Shown here: positions 62,411 to 64,000 of the stretch, one piece after another | How the letters are laid out: each line of letters starts with the position of its first letter | Position numbering within the stretch: position 1 is the stretch's first letter | Origin: Phymatolithon calcareum | Taxonomy: Eukaryota; Rhodophyta; Florideophyceae; Hapalidiales | Assembly: GCA_977006965.1 (NCBI GenBank) | Contig: OZ345366.1 | Span: 682,001 to 746,000, forward strand | Length of the DNA: 64,000 nt | Reading direction: 5' to 3' | The notes under the pieces: generated by a model | Seen by the model: only the letters and a program-made list of their open reading frames with translations | Database searches by the model: none | Told to the model about the DNA's origin: nothing | Translations under genes and position numbers: made by a program

Positions 62411-64000
62411 CGTCTGTAGCTGTGAGTTGCAGAGCGCGTTGAACATATTATGTGCATCCTTTTCTGCCATACTGTCGGTGTATTCATCACCATTATCTGC
62501 GTCATTAAGCAATTGCTCAAAAGTGTTTGCGGAATAGGCGGCGTTCTCCTTGTCGACGCCCGATTCACTTGCAAGGTACTGGGATGGCGCCGATGCTGCA
62601 TAAGTAACATACGCTGAATACTCATCGTCGTCTTGGGCTATGACCCAAAGCACAATATCGACAGCGTCAGGTCTGTTATCAAGCTCTTTAACGAGTGAGT
62701 GAGATAGCAGAGTTGTAGACTGCATATTTTCTTTGCACTCTCTGCGCCAATGTCCGTACTTCTTGCATGAAAGACAACGTGTTCTTGCCTTCAGCTTCTG
62801 GAGTTCGGGTGGAGAAAGTCTCCTTTTGATGCGATTACGTGGTCCTCCTTGCACATTGCCGCGTAGCATTGATGCGACGTCTAACGGTTTGGCAGCAGAG
62901 GTGGATGTTTTTCCGTGACGGCGCGGAGGAGTAGGGTTCGCATATGATTCACCGTAAAAGGCGTCTGAAAGTTTAGAGGGTGTAGGTAGTTGATTTGAAC
63001 CAAACACATGAGGAGAAGCTGTGAGGAAAGCAGGTATTGCCTCTCTGGTGTCAGAATTTCCAGTGGGTGTGCCAAACCCAGAGATATCATGGAATTCTGA
63101 TCCCGGTTTGCGCTCACCCATGGCGGCAAGCTGGGTCGTTAAGTGCTGTTTGAATTGGTCGAATGTCCACTCCAGGTTGGATGACTGGGCCTGTGCCATT
63201 TGGTTTGCCAAAGCTGTACGAGACCATGGGTATCCCTTTGTCGCGTGGTACAACATGTCAACTTTAGCATCCTCAACCGTGTAGCGTTTTCGGGCTTGCG
63301 GAGTAAGCGTAAGGATGCGTTGATAAATCGTTTCCAATGCCTGCATGTCGCTGCACTGTAGTTCATTCTTCACGTTGTGGAAGGTCATGTCGTTAAGATA
63401 GTTTCGTGTATGCAGCTGATGAAGCAGGGTGTTAAATTTCTCTTCGAGTTTTGCGAAAGCTTCTCCAAGTGTTTGCACCATACCACGAAGATGGTTATAG
63501 TAAAATTCTTCCGCTGGGCCAGTAAGACAGTGGACAAGTAGGTACACTTGCTGCTCTCCAGTAATCTTCTGACTGTTGATGGCAGTGAGATATCGCCTGC
63601 GGATGACGTGCAGAGAAATTTTTCCATGCATATCACCAGAGAATCGGTCTTCAACAGATTTAAATGTCTGTTGGATGGCAGAGGCGGCGCGGCCAGCGAA
63701 GTCGGAAGCGGTGACAGCAACAGATCTATTATTATCGGTGTTGCCAGCGGTCGGGCCATCAGGGGATCCTTCGATCGCGCTGATGTTTCCTCGACGACGG
63801 TTCAGATTTATGCGGTTATTTGCGTCCGCTAGTATGTCATCCGAATCCGAATAAAGTGCTTGAGCTGTGGCTGATCCAATCGGTAAGCCTCGGGCACGAT
63901 TAACGTTGATCCCGATAGCATCAAGCATTCGTCGCAGTACCTTGTAGATGCGAGTGTTCCACACGTTGGGGTGTAGGAGAATCTCAGGGGGTAGTTCTTC
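62402..64000 (-). CDS. gag: Copia gag (partial, N-terminus beyond the window)
   Basis: The frame is open from the stop at 62402 to the window edge, at least 532 residues. The GTG at 63962-63964 is just an internal codon, since reading continues upstream as PPEILLHPNV. The middle part (about 63650-63150) is the helical capsid-like region with FYYNHLRGMVQTLGEAF and YLNDMTFHNVKNELQ. A zinc knuckle CLSCKKYGHWRREC (CX2CX4HX4C, near 62740-62785) follows basic residues and serves RNA packaging. The C-terminus is acidic. No interruption is visible. Confidence 0.88.
   Translation of the reverse strand, partial: EELPPEILLHPNVWNTRIYKVLRRMLDAIGINVNRARGLPIGSATAQALYSDSDDILADANNRINLNRRRGNISAIEGSPDGPTAGNTDNNRSVAVTASDFAGRAASAIQQTFKSVEDRFSGDMHGKISLHVIRRRYLTAINSQKITGEQQVYLLVHCLTGPAEEFYYNHLRGMVQTLGEAFAKLEEKFNTLLHQLHTRNYLNDMTFHNVKNELQCSDMQALETIYQRILTLTPQARKRYTVEDAKVDMLYHATKGYPWSRTALANQMAQAQSSNLEWTFDQFKQHLTTQLAAMGERKPGSEFHDISGFGTPTGNSDTREAIPAFLTASPHVFGSNQLPTPSKLSDAFYGESYANPTPPRRHGKTSTSAAKPLDVASMLRGNVQGGPRNRIKRRLSPPELQKLKARTRCLSCKKYGHWRRECKENMQSTTLLSHSLVKELDNRPDAVDIVLWVIAQDDDEYSAYVTYAASAPSQYLASESGVDKENAAYSANTFEQLLNDADNGDEYTDSMAEKDAHNMFNALCNSQLQTDF

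Larger units (their letters stand above)
58502..64000 (-). mobile_element. Copia (Pseudoviridae-type) LTR retrotransposon, largely intact, 5' end outside the window
   Basis: Reading leftward: gag (to 62402), pol (to 58893) with protease, integrase, reverse transcriptase and RNase H in the order that defines Copia, a polypurine tract, then the 3' LTR (58502-58913). The 5' LTR and primer-binding site would lie beyond 64000. Both large frames are uninterrupted, so the insertion is probably young. The flank next to the 3' LTR is ATTGA (58497-58501); the same 5 bp would be expected beyond the missing 5' LTR. Confidence 0.93.

Noticed and set aside
1-64000. CRISPR arrays, bacterial operons, rRNA genes
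   Set aside because: No regularly spaced direct repeats, no ribosome-binding-site-led gene strings and no rRNA-like segments were seen; introns and gene families are eukaryotic.

Overview
The window looks like nuclear DNA of a red alga, most likely a florideophyte of the Chondrus/Gracilaria type. This is an inference from three things: genes mostly without introns (the two introns called are short, GT-AG), a starch-debranching enzyme next to ordinary eukaryotic genes, and a compact gene island set in DNA made of decayed transposons. No sequence search was possible, so the species is not established.

Layout. 1-16.9 kb: mostly non-coding or decayed DNA with one convincing gene, an unrecognised type I membrane protein (3308-5068, -), a LINE-like fragment, a piggyBac-like remnant and an unknown repeated ORF. 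16.97-33.4 kb: gene island with isoamylase (+), a Tudor-like/coiled-coil protein (-), a CNNM-type transporter with one intron (-), a HisC/CobD-like aminotransferase (+), phosphoacetylglucosamine mutase with one intron (+), an mTERF protein (+) and an RIIa-plus-EF-hand protein (+). 33.4-64 kb: transposon graveyard with a piggyBac-like pseudogene, a second copy of the unknown repeat, a solo Copia LTR, a pogo-type MITE, a hAT MITE with perfect 8-bp target-site duplication, a pogo-type element interrupted by a solo LTR with perfect 5-bp duplication, a hAT element whose transposase has one in-frame stop, a protein-kinase pseudogene, an old Copia element, an old hAT copy, and at the right edge a largely intact Copia element (3' LTR, pol, gag; its 5' end is outside the window).

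How the genes relate. The island genes are housekeeping: floridean-starch metabolism (isoamylase), UDP-GlcNAc supply (PGM3/AGM1), amino-acid metabolism (aminotransferase), metal transport (CNNM), organelle gene expression (mTERF) and calcium/anchoring signalling (EF-hand/RIIa). They do not form an operon or an obvious pathway cluster. I found no new defence or biosynthetic system. The most informative novelty is in the mobile DNA (the nested insertion, the autonomous/non-autonomous hAT pair, and the Copia element with a likely -1 gag-pol slip and a pol C-terminus that reads through the polypurine tract into the LTR) and in three proteins of unknown or unexpected role.
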